Assembly (NCBI RefSeq): GCF_016907015.1
Contig: NZ_JAFBBE010000017.1
Coordinates: 1-64,000, forward strand
Origin: Oceanisphaera litoralis
GTDB lineage: Bacteria; Pseudomonadota; Gammaproteobacteria; Enterobacterales; Aeromonadaceae
Length of the DNA: 64,000 nucleotides
Direction: 5' to 3'
Below are positions 35,790-44,937 of the stretch, one piece after another. Made by a program: the position numbers and the translations under genes. The notes beneath the pieces were generated by a model, which did no database searches, was not told the origin of the DNA, and saw nothing but the letters and a program-made list of their open reading frames with translations. The number at the start of each line of letters is the position of its first letter. The first letter of the stretch is position 1.

Positions 35790-36710
35790 ATGAATCTGCC
35801 GGTAACCGCACAACACCCGGTCGAACAACGCTCAGCCGAACAACGCTCAGCCGAACAACGCTCAGCCGAACAACGCTCAGCCGAACAACGCTCAGCCGAA
35901 AAACACTCGGCCGAAAAAAAGTGGCTGACAGCGGAGCAGAAAGCGGCCTATGAGCGCGATGGCGCCATCGTGATCAAGGGCGTGTTCAAGGACTGGGTTG
36001 AAACCCTGCGAGCCGGTTTCGACAAGGTGTTGAACGACCCCAGCGAGCATGGCCGTGAAAACGTCACCGCTACCGATACCGGGCGTTTCTTTGAAGATTA
36101 CTGCAACTGGCGGCGTATTCCCGAGTTCAAACGGTGGATTGAGCAGTCGCCGGGTGCCGCCATCGTCGGTGAAGCCACCGGCTCCGATCGGATACAGGTG
36201 TTTCACGAGCATATTCTGGTGAAAGAACCCGGCACTTCCAAGGCCACCCCCTGGCATCAGGACTTGCCCTATTACTGTGTCGAAGGCGATCAGACCGGCA
36301 GCTACTGGATACCGCTGGATCCCATTACCCGGGAAAACGCCCTGCAGGTGGTGCTGGGCTCCCATCGTTGGCCCAGGTTGATACGCCCGAGCAAATGGTC
36401 GACCAATGCCTCTTGGTACAAGGAAGACAGCCATTTCATGGAAATGCCGGACATCGATGGCGGCGACTTCGAGATCATGATCCCCGAAATGGAACTGGGC
36501 GATGCGCTCTTGTTCAACTTCAAGACAGTGCACGGCGCCCCGGGCAACCAGACCATGAACCGTCGCCGGGCCTTTTCCACCCGCTTCATGGGTGACGATG
36601 TACGGTATATCGACCGTGGCGGCGCCACTTCACCGCCCTTCGACGGCATCAGCTTGAACACCGGCGACAAGATGCGGGAAGACTGGTTCCCCGTGGTGTG
36701 GCAGCGTTAA
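35790..36710 (+). CDS. Phytanoyl-CoA dioxygenase-family protein with N-terminal repeat
   Basis: A 306-residue Fe(II)/2-oxoglutarate dioxygenase of the PhyH family. The iron ligands are His and Asp in TPWHQDLPYY (about residue 155) and the distal His in FKTVHGAPGNQ; the 2-oxoglutarate-binding Arg lies in RRRAFSTRF. Residues 12-41 are a tandem repeat of EQRSA (five copies, then EKHSA) that is foreign to the fold and probably disordered. The substrate is unknown; ectoine hydroxylase is related but its motifs are not matched well. GGGGAAGGA precedes the ATG. The divergent LysR gene is the likely regulator. A terminator follows at 36734-36763. Confidence 0.82.
   Translation: MNLPVTAQHPVEQRSAEQRSAEQRSAEQRSAEQRSAEKHSAEKKWLTAEQKAAYERDGAIVIKGVFKDWVETLRAGFDKVLNDPSEHGRENVTATDTGRFFEDYCNWRRIPEFKRWIEQSPGAAIVGEATGSDRIQVFHEHILVKEPGTSKATPWHQDLPYYCVEGDQTGSYWIPLDPITRENALQVVLGSHRWPRLIRPSKWSTNASWYKEDSHFMEMPDIDGGDFEIMIPEMELGDALLFNFKTVHGAPGNQTMNRRRAFSTRFMGDDVRYIDRGGATSPPFDGISLNTGDKMREDWFPVVWQR
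35823..35912 (+). repeat. 15-bp tandem repeat in the PhyH-family gene
   Basis: Five perfect copies of GAACAACGCTCAGCC (35823-35897) and one diverged copy (35898-35912), encoding EQRSA repeats. The unit keeps the reading frame. Confidence 0.95.
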
Positions 36711-36733
36711 GCCACCTGCTTTAATCAGGAATC

Positions 36734-36763
36734 AAAAAGGCCCGCTGTTTCGCGGGCCTTTTT
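36734..36763 (+). terminator. Terminator after the PhyH-family gene
   Basis: GGCCCGC (36739-36745), TGTTTC loop, GCGGGCC (36752-36758), five T residues; an A-run before the stem lets it act both ways. Confidence 0.9.
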
Positions 36764-36789
36764 AGTCGTCTGTGAGTGCGGTTATTGAG

Positions 36790-36874
36790 CGTAGGTTGGC
36801 GATGAGCGAAGCGAATCCCAACATAAAGGCGACTGCAGAAAGTTGGAATTCGCGGTGCTCATTCACAACCTACG
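36790..36874. repeat. Imperfect inverted repeat element
   Basis: Two 33-bp arms (36790-36822 and 36842-36874), beginning CGTAGGTTG and ending CAACCTACG, match at about four of five positions. The CGTAGGTTG type is a common dispersed intergenic repeat. It lies between convergent genes. Confidence 0.75.
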
Positions 36875-36979
36875 GCCTGTTTAACTCCCGTTGCCTACCG
36901 ATTTGCGCCAAATGAATGGGCGCCTACGGAGTTGGGGATGAGCGGAGAGTATATAGCTCACCGCCTGATCCTGCCGGCA

Positions 36980-37297
36980 TCAGCCGCCGAAGAGCTGTCG
37001 GCCGAGCGCCGCGGCGATAATGCCGGCAGCAATGGCCGGCAGCGGCTTTTTCAGCACCAGCATGGTCAGCGCCGTGGCCAGTAGCGCCATTCGCGCGCCG
37101 ATATCGCCGTTGACCGCCATGGGGGTCAGAATGGCCACCAGCACCGAGCCGGACATGGCGCTGATGAATTGCTGCACTCTGTGATTGATGGGGATCAGCG
37201 ACATCACGAAGACACCGCCCCAGCGGGTGGCCAGGGTCACGATGGCCATGATGCCGATAATCAGCAGGGTACCTGTGCCGGCGGTTTCCAGATTCAT
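36980..37297 (-). CDS. azlD: AzlD-family branched-chain amino acid exporter subunit
   Basis: A 105-residue protein with four membrane segments: TLLIIGIMAIVTLATRWGGVFVMSLIPINHRVQQFISAMSGSVLVAILTPMAV is typical AzlD, including the basic-proline turn after the second segment. With AzlC it forms a branched-chain amino acid exporter (YgaZH type). Its ATG overlaps the azlC stop (ATGA), so the pair is co-translated. Confidence 0.85.
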   Translation of the reverse strand: MNLETAGTGTLLIIGIMAIVTLATRWGGVFVMSLIPINHRVQQFISAMSGSVLVAILTPMAVNGDIGARMALLATALTMLVLKKPLPAIAAGIIAAALGRQLFGG

Positions 37298-38004
37298 CTT
37301 TGCTCTTTCTCCATCCACAGGGCACCGACAAGGCCACCCGACAGGGCGCCCACCACCACATGGCTGTTGGCGGGCAGCCACCAGTAGGCCAGCATCGCCG
37401 AGACACCCGCCACGGTCCAGATGAGCAGGGTGCGCAGATCCTTGCGTCCGCCCAGGGTCATGGACAGCAGGAAGCAACCCAGCACCATGTCGAGCCCTAT
37501 GCTGAACGGATCTTCGATGGCGCTGCCGAAATAGAGGCCGAGCCCGGTGCCCAGCATCCAGAACGACCAGATGGCCAGGCCGCCGCCAAACAGAATGCCC
37601 AGCGCCCGCTCGCCCCTGTGAAAGCCCTGCATCGCCATGGCCCAGTTGGCATCGGAGGCCAACAGCATGATGCCGTAACGCTTGAATACCGGCAGATGCT
37701 GCAGCCAGGGATAGAGGCTGGCGCCCATCAGCAGGTGACGGGCGTTGATGGCGAAGGTGGTGATGATCAGGGGCACCAGTGGCACCTGGGTGCCCCACAG
37801 CTCCAGTGCGGCAAACTGGGAGGTTCCGGCATACACCAGGGCGCTCATCAGCACTATGCTACCTTCGCTCAGGCCTTCCTGAGCGGCGGCCAGGCCGAAG
37901 GCCAGCCCGAAGGCGGCCACAAAAAAGGAAAGCGGCAACAACTGCTTGAAGCCAAACCAGGTGTCGGCGGGTTCCAGTCGTGCCTGCTCGGCATAGGTGT
38001 CCAT
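37294..38004 (-). CDS. azlC: AzlC-family branched-chain amino acid exporter subunit
   Basis: A 236-residue membrane protein of the AzlC/YgaZ family. FGFKQLLPLSFFVAAFGLAFGLAAAQEGLS, MSALVYAGTSQFAALELW and TTFAINARHLLMGASLYPWLQ are the family's conserved blocks. The ATG at 38004 has AGGAACC directly upstream. It is the first gene of the azlCD pair, which exports valine and related amino acids in characterised members. Confidence 0.88.
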   Translation of the reverse strand: MDTYAEQARLEPADTWFGFKQLLPLSFFVAAFGLAFGLAAAQEGLSEGSIVLMSALVYAGTSQFAALELWGTQVPLVPLIITTFAINARHLLMGASLYPWLQHLPVFKRYGIMLLASDANWAMAMQGFHRGERALGILFGGGLAIWSFWMLGTGLGLYFGSAIEDPFSIGLDMVLGCFLLSMTLGGRKDLRTLLIWTVAGVSAMLAYWWLPANSHVVVGALSGGLVGALWMEKEQR

Positions 38005-38168
38005 AAGGTTCCTGCGGTGAAAACGGAAAGCCGACAGCATACCATAGGGGGCGGCAAGGGCGAGGCGGCGTTGTCACAATTCGGCAGGGGCTCCGTCGCT
38101 TTCATCCTGCCGTTGTTGCTTAAGCTCGCGGGTACGGTACTCGGTCAGCCGTGTCAGCTCGGCGGCCA

Positions 38169-38195
38169 TAAAAAAAGCCCGCTGAAAGCGGGCTT
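38169..38195 (-). terminator. Terminator after the porin gene
   Basis: AAGCCCGCT (38175-38183), GAA loop, AGCGGGCTT (38187-38195). On the minus strand it is followed by a T-run. Confidence 0.9.
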
Positions 38196-38212
38196 GTGAC
38201 GGCCGGGGTGGC

Positions 38213-39364
38213 TCAGAAGCGGTACATGGCCATGACTTCAACCTGCTCGCCTTTCAGGCGTTGCTTGTTGTCACCCGCCGAGGCGGGAATGGTGGTCTGG
38301 TTCTGATCCCGCCACTCGATGCCGAATTCCAGCCCCGGCAAATAGGTGTAGATCAGGTTGACGTTGGTCATCTGCAGTGTGTCATTGAAGCCCGCCGCAA
38401 CCTCATCGGCCTTCACCTGGCCATAGCGGACGGTGCCGCGCAGCTTGTCGCTGAATTTCTGGGTGATGCCGGTCGAGAAACCGGTGGTGGTGATCAGCTC
38501 GCCGTCGGCGTTCACATCCGAAGTGAGGCCTCCTTTCGACCCCTGATAGCCCATGCCGGTGTAAACCCCCACGCCTTCGCCGGTGTAGCCGGTCAGCGAC
38601 AGGGCGGTATTGCCCAGCTTGAGCTTGCCCCCCAGGGAGATGGCGGCCGCGAACTTGCTGCCATCGCCAGCGGATATCAATGTTCCCTCACCGGGTGCAT
38701 CAGCTTTTGGGGCTACATTTGTGTTCACATCGCGGCCGGTCACCGCCACATTGAAGGCATGGCCGCTTTCGGTACGGTGAGTATAGGAAGCCACCATGTC
38801 CGGAAAATCCGCGTCTGTGTATACCGGATCCTGCAGGGTCAGACGCAGGCCGTTCCAGGTGTAGTGCATCAGCAGATCGGGGCGCACCACGGCGCCGCTG
38901 CCGGCTATGGTGCCGGCCATCGGGCCCCAGAAGTTCAGCACTTCCACATCCACCGGCAAGATGGCGTGGAACTGACCGTTCCAGGTCTGGCCCAGGGTGA
39001 TGTTGTCCACGGTCACAAAGGCATGGCGCAGGCGCCAGTCATAGGTTGAGCCACCGTCGTCGCCGGCACCGCCCCAGAAATCGCCTTCGATAAAGCCCTT
39101 GACCTGGTGGCCTTCCACTTCCTTGGCGGCGGTAAAGTTGAGTCGGGACTGGCGCACCGTGCCCTGAAAGGAATCCTCGGCATCGTCGGGACTGTCGAGT
39201 ATGCCTTCCGCCTTGACATATCCCCCCAGACTGAGCCGGGTACCGTTGAATTCACCCAGTTCCAGGGCACTGGCGGAGGTGGAAACCACAGCAAGCATGA
39301 TGGCCAAAGACAGCTTTTTGGGGGTCATATCCTTTGATTTTTTGGTCATATCCTTTGATTCCAT
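38213..39364 (-). CDS. DcaP-like trimeric outer-membrane porin
   Basis: A 383-residue porin. After a signal peptide (KKLSLAIMLAVVSTSASA) the mature chain begins LELGEFNGTRLSLGGYVKAEGI, with alternating beta-strands throughout and a C-terminal aromatic (MAMYRF), as in outer-membrane barrels. GFIEGDFWGGAG, LRHAFVTVDN and ITLGQTWNGQF are typical of the DcaP family, which passes dicarboxylates and other small anions. The first 19 residues include a duplicated SKDMT segment caused by a 21-bp tandem repeat, and three in-frame ATGs are possible starts. The substrate is not known. Confidence 0.85.
   Translation of the reverse strand: MESKDMTKKSKDMTPKKLSLAIMLAVVSTSASALELGEFNGTRLSLGGYVKAEGILDSPDDAEDSFQGTVRQSRLNFTAAKEVEGHQVKGFIEGDFWGGAGDDGGSTYDWRLRHAFVTVDNITLGQTWNGQFHAILPVDVEVLNFWGPMAGTIAGSGAVVRPDLLMHYTWNGLRLTLQDPVYTDADFPDMVASYTHRTESGHAFNVAVTGRDVNTNVAPKADAPGEGTLISAGDGSKFAAAISLGGKLKLGNTALSLTGYTGEGVGVYTGMGYQGSKGGLTSDVNADGELITTTGFSTGITQKFSDKLRGTVRYGQVKADEVAAGFNDTLQMTNVNLIYTYLPGLEFGIEWRDQNQTTIPASAGDNKQRLKGEQVEVMAMYRF
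39323..39360 (-). repeat. 21-bp tandem duplication at the porin start
   Basis: One 21-bp unit (39323-39343) and a following 17-bp partial copy (39344-39360) each contain AAGGATATGACC on the minus strand, so AAGGA and an ATG are present twice in frame. Confidence 0.9.
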
Positions 39365-39717
39365 TGTTTATTATCTTTGTGTGAAATATTAACAATTCCA
39401 GCTTTGGTTACCCTTCGCGGTTCAGGACGCAGGCAGCTCCGGAGAATCGGGCTTTCAGAGAAAATCCCCGATAAAGTTGAGCTGAACGCCTGAGTAAACC
39501 GAATCGGCCACAAGGGCTTGAACGAAAAGATGAAGAGCACAGGGGGGAATGTAATGTTTCTTAATTGTTATTTCAATGTTTTAAAGTGTATCGGAACCAT
39601 ATTAAGCCCGGATGAGGTAAAATAAAGAGGTTGAAATATGGTTTGTTTATTGTTAACGAAATGACGTAAAGAGGCATAAAGAGGCATAAAGAGGCGTAAG
39701 GTAAGATTTTTGGCTGG

Positions 39718-39748
39718 ATAAAAAACGAGCAGCGCCAGGCTGCTCGTT
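39718..39748 (-). terminator. Terminator after ettA
   Basis: AACGAGCAGC (39724-39733) pairs with GCTGCTCGTT (39739-39748). On the minus strand a T-run follows. Confidence 0.85.
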
Positions 39749-39816
39749 GCTTTCCCGTTCCGTCATGGGCAAAAAGGGGAGCGGCGACCGATGACGGTTC
39801 CCTGTGTGCCTCACCC

Positions 39817-39862
39817 GAACATTGTCTTACCGGACATTGTCTCACCGGACATTGCCCTGACC
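39817..39862. repeat. 15-bp tandem repeat below ettA
   Basis: Three adjacent near-copies of a 15-bp unit (CC-G-A/G-ACATTGTCTTA type) lie directly after the ettA stop in the 3' untranslated region. Confidence 0.75.
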
Positions 39863-39866
39863 GGTA

Positions 39867-41534
<1,668 letters not shown>

Positions 41535-41827
41535 TTCACTTTATCCTGATAATTCAGAAGATTAACTGATTGCCTGACGGGCTTGAATGGGGGCATGCCC
41601 CACGCCGGCAGCCAACCGGCCAGCGATGGCGTATATGGTACTTGGCTGAGCGGGGAAAGCCAGTGCCCTAAGGCGGAGAAAGCGGGAATTTCACGGGCCG
41701 AAAGAGCCGGGCGGCGCAACAAAACGGTGAAACAAAATCAGGGGAGAGCTGACAGGGAAGAGAGCAGAGAGCAGAGAAGATACGGCAGGGGATGGAGGAG
41801 AGTAAGGGGCGCGTCCCTGCGGCCGGT

Positions 41828-42028
41828 TTATTCGTCGTCTCTTTTACTGCTCCAGCGGGTGAGGCTGGCCGAGATAACGGTATTGCCGAAGAAACCCCAG
41901 TCCATCCAGGCGGGTTTGTCGGCATGTTTGTCGATGGCGGCGGCGCTGGCCAGCAGTGGCAGCCAGAGGGCGGCGAGCAAGGCGCCGGTCACCACGCCTT
42001 TTCTTACTTTTATTTTTGGTTTTTTCAT
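41828..42028 (-). CDS. Small exported protein next to exbD
   Basis: A 66-residue protein: MKKPKIKVRKGVVTGALLAALWLPLLASA is a strong signal peptide, followed by a short mature part AAIDKHADKPAWMDWGFFGNTVISASLTRW and a charged end. GGGAG lies eight bases before the ATG, so it is probably real. It has no family that I recognise. Downstream of tonB-exbB-exbD on the same strand, it may belong to the same iron-regulated transcript. Confidence 0.6.
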   Translation of the reverse strand: MKKPKIKVRKGVVTGALLAALWLPLLASAAAIDKHADKPAWMDWGFFGNTVISASLTRWSSKRDDE

Positions 42029-42173
42029 CAGGGCACTCCCGAATTAGGGGACTCCGTTATAGCACGGAGCTTGCTGCTTCAGAAGTCAAATATATGGGAC
42101 CGAGAAAGCCCCGCCATGATGTCAACCATGCTGCCAGACCCGGTGGTGCACCGCCGCCGGGGTCCGAAGGCGG

Positions 42174-42599
42174 TCATTCTCCGTTTTCCATCAGGATCTG
42201 GGTGGCCTGGATGTCGTGCTCCTGCAAGAACGCCAGCAGCTTCAGCATCTGGTCGACGGTGACCTCCCGATCGGAGGCCAGCATCAGCTCGGCGTCTTTC
42301 AGGAGGGTTAGCTGGCCTAGCAATACCGGTTTGAACTGCTCCCAGTCTTCATATTTTTCACCCTGCAGCGCCCAGGCGGGGCTGCCGGTCAGCAGGTTGA
42401 TGGTGATCGACTCGGTGTCCCGAAGGCTGCTCAGGGCCTCGCTGTCGGTCTTGGGAAGATCCACCTCCAGCGATTGCAGCGGAATGTTGGCGGTGAGCAT
42501 CAGAAACACCAGCACGATGAAAATAATGTCGAGCAGCGGCGTAATATCCGGCGTCAGAGAGCGCCAACCGGAGTGGGTCGCTTCGGGGCGGCCTATCAT
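42174..42599 (-). CDS. exbD: ExbD/TolR-family protein
   Basis: A 141-residue inner-membrane protein. SLTPDITPLLDIIFIVLVFLMLTANI contains the single membrane segment with the essential Asp (LLDIIF), and a periplasmic domain follows (SITINLLTGSPAW, LMLASDREVTVDQMLKLLAFLQEHDI). With ExbB it uses the proton gradient to drive TonB. The ATG at 42599 overlaps the exbB stop (ATGA); the longer open frame is discounted. Confidence 0.88.
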   Translation of the reverse strand: MIGRPEATHSGWRSLTPDITPLLDIIFIVLVFLMLTANIPLQSLEVDLPKTDSEALSSLRDTESITINLLTGSPAWALQGEKYEDWEQFKPVLLGQLTLLKDAELMLASDREVTVDQMLKLLAFLQEHDIQATQILMENGE

Positions 42600-43246
42600 G
42601 AACGGCTGCCTCCCAGTTGCACTCCTTCCAGGTGCAGGTTGCACCGGTTCAGCTCGTCGGTCAGCTTGTCGATCAGGCGATCGGCCCAGAGTCCGAACAG
42701 CTGGGCGCCGGCGATGGCGGGCAGGGCGATCAGCAGGCCGACGGCGGTGGTGCTCATGGCCAGGCCCAGGCCGTCGGCCAGTAGTGCCGGGGTGACAGGA
42801 TCGCCGCTGGCGCCAATGCTCCTGAACATCTCTATCAACCCCAGCACTGTGCCCAGCAGGCCCAATAAGGGACTGATTACGCCTACCAGGGTCAGCACCC
42901 GTAATCCCGAATGCAGACGGCGGCGCTGTTGCTGCAGCCAGACCGTAGCCAGATCTTCCCGGGTGTTCTTGTCACAGCCACGGTGCCTTGCCAGCAGGCT
43001 GCAACCTTGCAGGATCAGCGACTTGGGGGCGGTCATTTCTGCCTGCGGGTAGGCGTTGCCATCAAGCCGCAATTGACGCTTTTCCTGTTCGCCGCGCAGG
43101 CTGGTCCACAGCAGGGACAGGCTTCGCTCCAGCCAGAGCGCCAGGGTGATGACCGAACAGAGGAGCAGCGGCCAGCTCATCGGGCCCAGTTGTTGATGCA
43201 GTTGATCTAGTTGATCCAGTTGATCTAGTTGATCCAGTAGTGACAT
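42596..43246 (-). CDS. exbB: ExbB/MotA/TolQ-family proton channel
   Basis: A 216-residue protein of the MotA/TolQ/ExbB family with three membrane segments. LRVLTLVGVISPLLGLLGTVLGLIEMFRSI and ALLADGLGLAMSTTAVGLLIALPAI are the conserved pore helices. The N-terminus carries a run of LDQ repeats (residues 4-15) from four 9-bp repeats. It precedes exbD with overlap and follows tonB after three bases, giving one tonB-exbB-exbD transcript on the minus strand. Confidence 0.88.
   Translation of the reverse strand: MSLLDQLDQLDQLDQLHQQLGPMSWPLLLCSVITLALWLERSLSLLWTSLRGEQEKRQLRLDGNAYPQAEMTAPKSLILQGCSLLARHRGCDKNTREDLATVWLQQQRRRLHSGLRVLTLVGVISPLLGLLGTVLGLIEMFRSIGASGDPVTPALLADGLGLAMSTTAVGLLIALPAIAGAQLFGLWADRLIDKLTDELNRCNLHLEGVQLGGSRS
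43202..43237 (-). repeat. 9/18-bp tandem repeat at the exbB start
   Basis: TTGATCTAG and TTGATCCAG alternate twice (36 bp), encoding LDQLDQLDQLDQ at the ExbB N-terminus. The unit keeps the reading frame. Confidence 0.92.
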
Positions 43247-43249
43247 GAG

Positions 43250-43963
43250 TTAGTCCAGTTTGAAACGAATGGGAATATGAACGCGGTGGGCAATGCCCCG
43301 GCCGTTTTCCACGTAGGCGGAAAAGCGCCATTTGGCGATGGCTTTCAGGGCCGTTTTGTCGAGCAGGCTGACACCGGAAGAGCGGGCCAGCACCCGTTGG
43401 GTCTGTTTGCCGTTTTCATCCAGCCATACCTCGATCAGCACTGTGCCTTCCAGGCCCCGGCGACGCGCCTGAGACGGATAGGGAATGGGTGTCGGTCGGG
43501 TTTTGAAGCTGGGTGTTTCGATACGCCGTGGCGCACTGTCTCTGGCGGCGACCTGCTGCGGCTTTGACTCTATCCTGGCCGGTGGCTGCGGGGCCGGCAC
43601 CGGTGTGGGCTCTGGTTGTGGCGCCACTGTGGGTTCGGGTTTGGACACCGGCTTGGGTTCAGGCTTTGGTTCAGGCTTGGGAACAGGTTTGGGAGTTGGC
43701 TTTGGCTCCGGTTCCGGTATCGGTTTGGGGTCCGGCCTGGGTGTCGGCTTAGGTGTCGGTTTGGGTGCCGGTCTGGGCTCGGGTTTCGGCTCGACCGCCA
43801 GCTCTTGTTGCGCCACTGTCGGCAGCATCTGCACGCTGATTGGGCCCGGGTGGGTGTCCGGTGCCAGTGAAATAACCTGTTCTTCGTGTTCCATGGCCTG
43901 AGCCAGCAATCCATGCAGAACCAGCGAGGCCAGAGCGAACAGGGCGTAGCGTCGAAAATTCAA
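43250..43963 (-). CDS. tonB: TonB energy transducer
   Basis: A 237-residue TonB. An N-terminal membrane anchor ([18 protein letters not shown]) carries the His conserved in TonB anchors. A long Pro-Lys/Pro-Glu spacer (about residues 57-128: [17 protein letters not shown] and similar) spans the periplasm. The C-terminal domain [57 protein letters not shown] binds TonB boxes. Complete. It is the first gene of the cluster, with a Fur-box-like site about 75 bp upstream, so iron repression of the whole cluster is expected. Confidence 0.93.
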   Translation of the reverse strand: MNFRRYALFALASLVLHGLLAQAMEHEEQVISLAPDTHPGPISVQMLPTVAQQELAVEPKPEPRPAPKPTPKPTPRPDPKPIPEPEPKPTPKPVPKPEPKPEPKPVSKPEPTVAPQPEPTPVPAPQPPARIESKPQQVAARDSAPRRIETPSFKTRPTPIPYPSQARRRGLEGTVLIEVWLDENGKQTQRVLARSSGVSLLDKTALKAIAKWRFSAYVENGRGIAHRVHIPIRFKLD

Positions 43964-44034
43964 GGTAAATTCCCGGTGGTAAAAGAGGGTGTTGATATTC
44001 TGGAGTCATAGAATACGTATTTCTAACACGATGT

Positions 44035-44060
44035 CCATTGCTATTCGCAATGAGAATGAG
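44035..44060 (-). promoter_or_regulatory. Fur-box-like site upstream of tonB
   Basis: On the minus strand CTCATTCTCATTGCGAATAG, followed by CAATGG, matches the repeated NATWAT hexamers of the Fur box (compare CATTCTCATT and GAATAGCAAT). Confidence 0.7.
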
Positions 44061-44182
44061 TTGTGTTTGTTTAATTGTCGGCTGCGTGCGGCTGCCGTGC
44101 GCTTGCCGTGCGCTTGGCGCACCATGGATGCGCGATTAGCCTGCAACCTGAACGGCTCTGTGCTCTAACATAATGCATACTG

Positions 44183-44453
44183 TTAGGGTCTGTTGACTTT
44201 TCGAGATGATTTTTGCAGCAGTTTGTGGGGGCTTGATACAAGGCATCGCTTATGCCGTGTAGTCACTCTACATAAATAAGCGATAACGCAGTAGCAAGCC
44301 CCCACAAGCGCTGCCCTGCGGGTTCGGCTAAACGCGTTTTTCTCTTTGTTGAGAAGGCTTTGCTTAGAATGACTAGGCTACAGCCTTCTCGCCGCGATAA
44401 AAACGCGTTTAACTCGAACAAAATTTAACCGCGAAAGGTCAACAGACCCTAAG
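44183..44453. mobile_element. 271-bp MITE-like element
   Basis: Terminal inverted repeats TTAGGGTCTGTTGAC (44183-44197) and GTCAACAGACCCTAA (44439-44453) are perfect over 15 bp and continue with TTTCG after one mismatch. Two internal hairpins: 44223-44235 with 44295-44307 (13-bp perfect), and 44329-44341 with 44400-44412 (13-bp perfect) enclosing GAGAAGGCT/AGCCTTCTC. It has no coding capacity. If the ends are GGGTC and GACCC, a TA lies on both sides, as in Tc1/mariner (IS630) target sites. It sits between tonB and the CBS-domain gene. Confidence 0.85.
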
Positions 44454-44486
44454 TGATCTCATCGAACAAACAAGGAAGGACGACTC

Positions 44487-44924
44487 ATGGCAGCAACCAC
44501 TGTTGGCGATATCATGGCCCGCGATTTACTCACCCTGGATGCGAGCTCGACCCTGAAAGATGCGCACGATCTGATGCGGGAAAAAAGCATCCGTCATATT
44601 CCGGTGGTGGACAAGCTTACCGGCAAGCTGCTGGGGGTGCTGACCCAGAAACGGCTGATCGCCACCGTGATGAGTCTGTTGTCGGACTATGGCGTCAGTG
44701 CGCTGGAGCGGCGCGAGCGTCAGTGCCGGGTGGTGGAAATTATCGATTCGGATTTAGAGAGCGTGGACGTCAAGGCGCCCCTCACCGAGGTGGTGCCTTT
44801 TTTTCTGAAGAACAAGCACGGCTGCCTGACCGTGGTCGATAGCGAGCAGCGGCTGACGGGCATCGTCACTTCTTCCGACTTCGTGCGCCTGTGTGCCGAG
44901 CTGCTCAATAAACCTGACGCATAG
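44487..44924 (+). CDS. CBS-domain protein
   Basis: A 145-residue protein made of two CBS domains: TVGDIMARDLLTLDASSTLKDAHDLMREKSIRHIPVVD and LESVDVKAPLTEVVPFFLKNKHGCLTVVDSEQRLTGIVTSSDFVRL. CBS pairs bind adenine nucleotides and sense energy or ionic state, usually for a partner protein; here there is no attached effector domain. AAGGAAGG lies eight bases before the ATG. The MITE ends 33 bases before the start, so the promoter must lie in or beyond the element. Confidence 0.85.
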   Translation: MAATTVGDIMARDLLTLDASSTLKDAHDLMREKSIRHIPVVDKLTGKLLGVLTQKRLIATVMSLLSDYGVSALERRERQCRVVEIIDSDLESVDVKAPLTEVVPFFLKNKHGCLTVVDSEQRLTGIVTSSDFVRLCAELLNKPDA

Positions 44925-44937
44925 CAACAAGCCGACT

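Larger units (their letters stand above)
39365..39866. other. Repeat-rich gap between ettA and the porin gene
   Basis: About 500 bases with no convincing gene. It should hold the porin promoter. It contains three copies of TAAAGAGGCA (39667-39696, 10-bp unit), the ettA terminator and three 15-bp copies around CCGGACATTGTCT (about 39817-39862). Confidence 0.55.

Noticed and set aside
35823-35912. 15-bp repeats as a possible CRISPR array
   Set aside because: Copies are directly adjacent with no spacers and encode an in-frame peptide repeat.
38080-38175. Short minus-strand frame starting MAAELTRLTEYRTRELKQQ
   Set aside because: It begins directly after the porin terminator with no Shine-Dalgarno; too short to support as a gene, although it is charged and helix-like.
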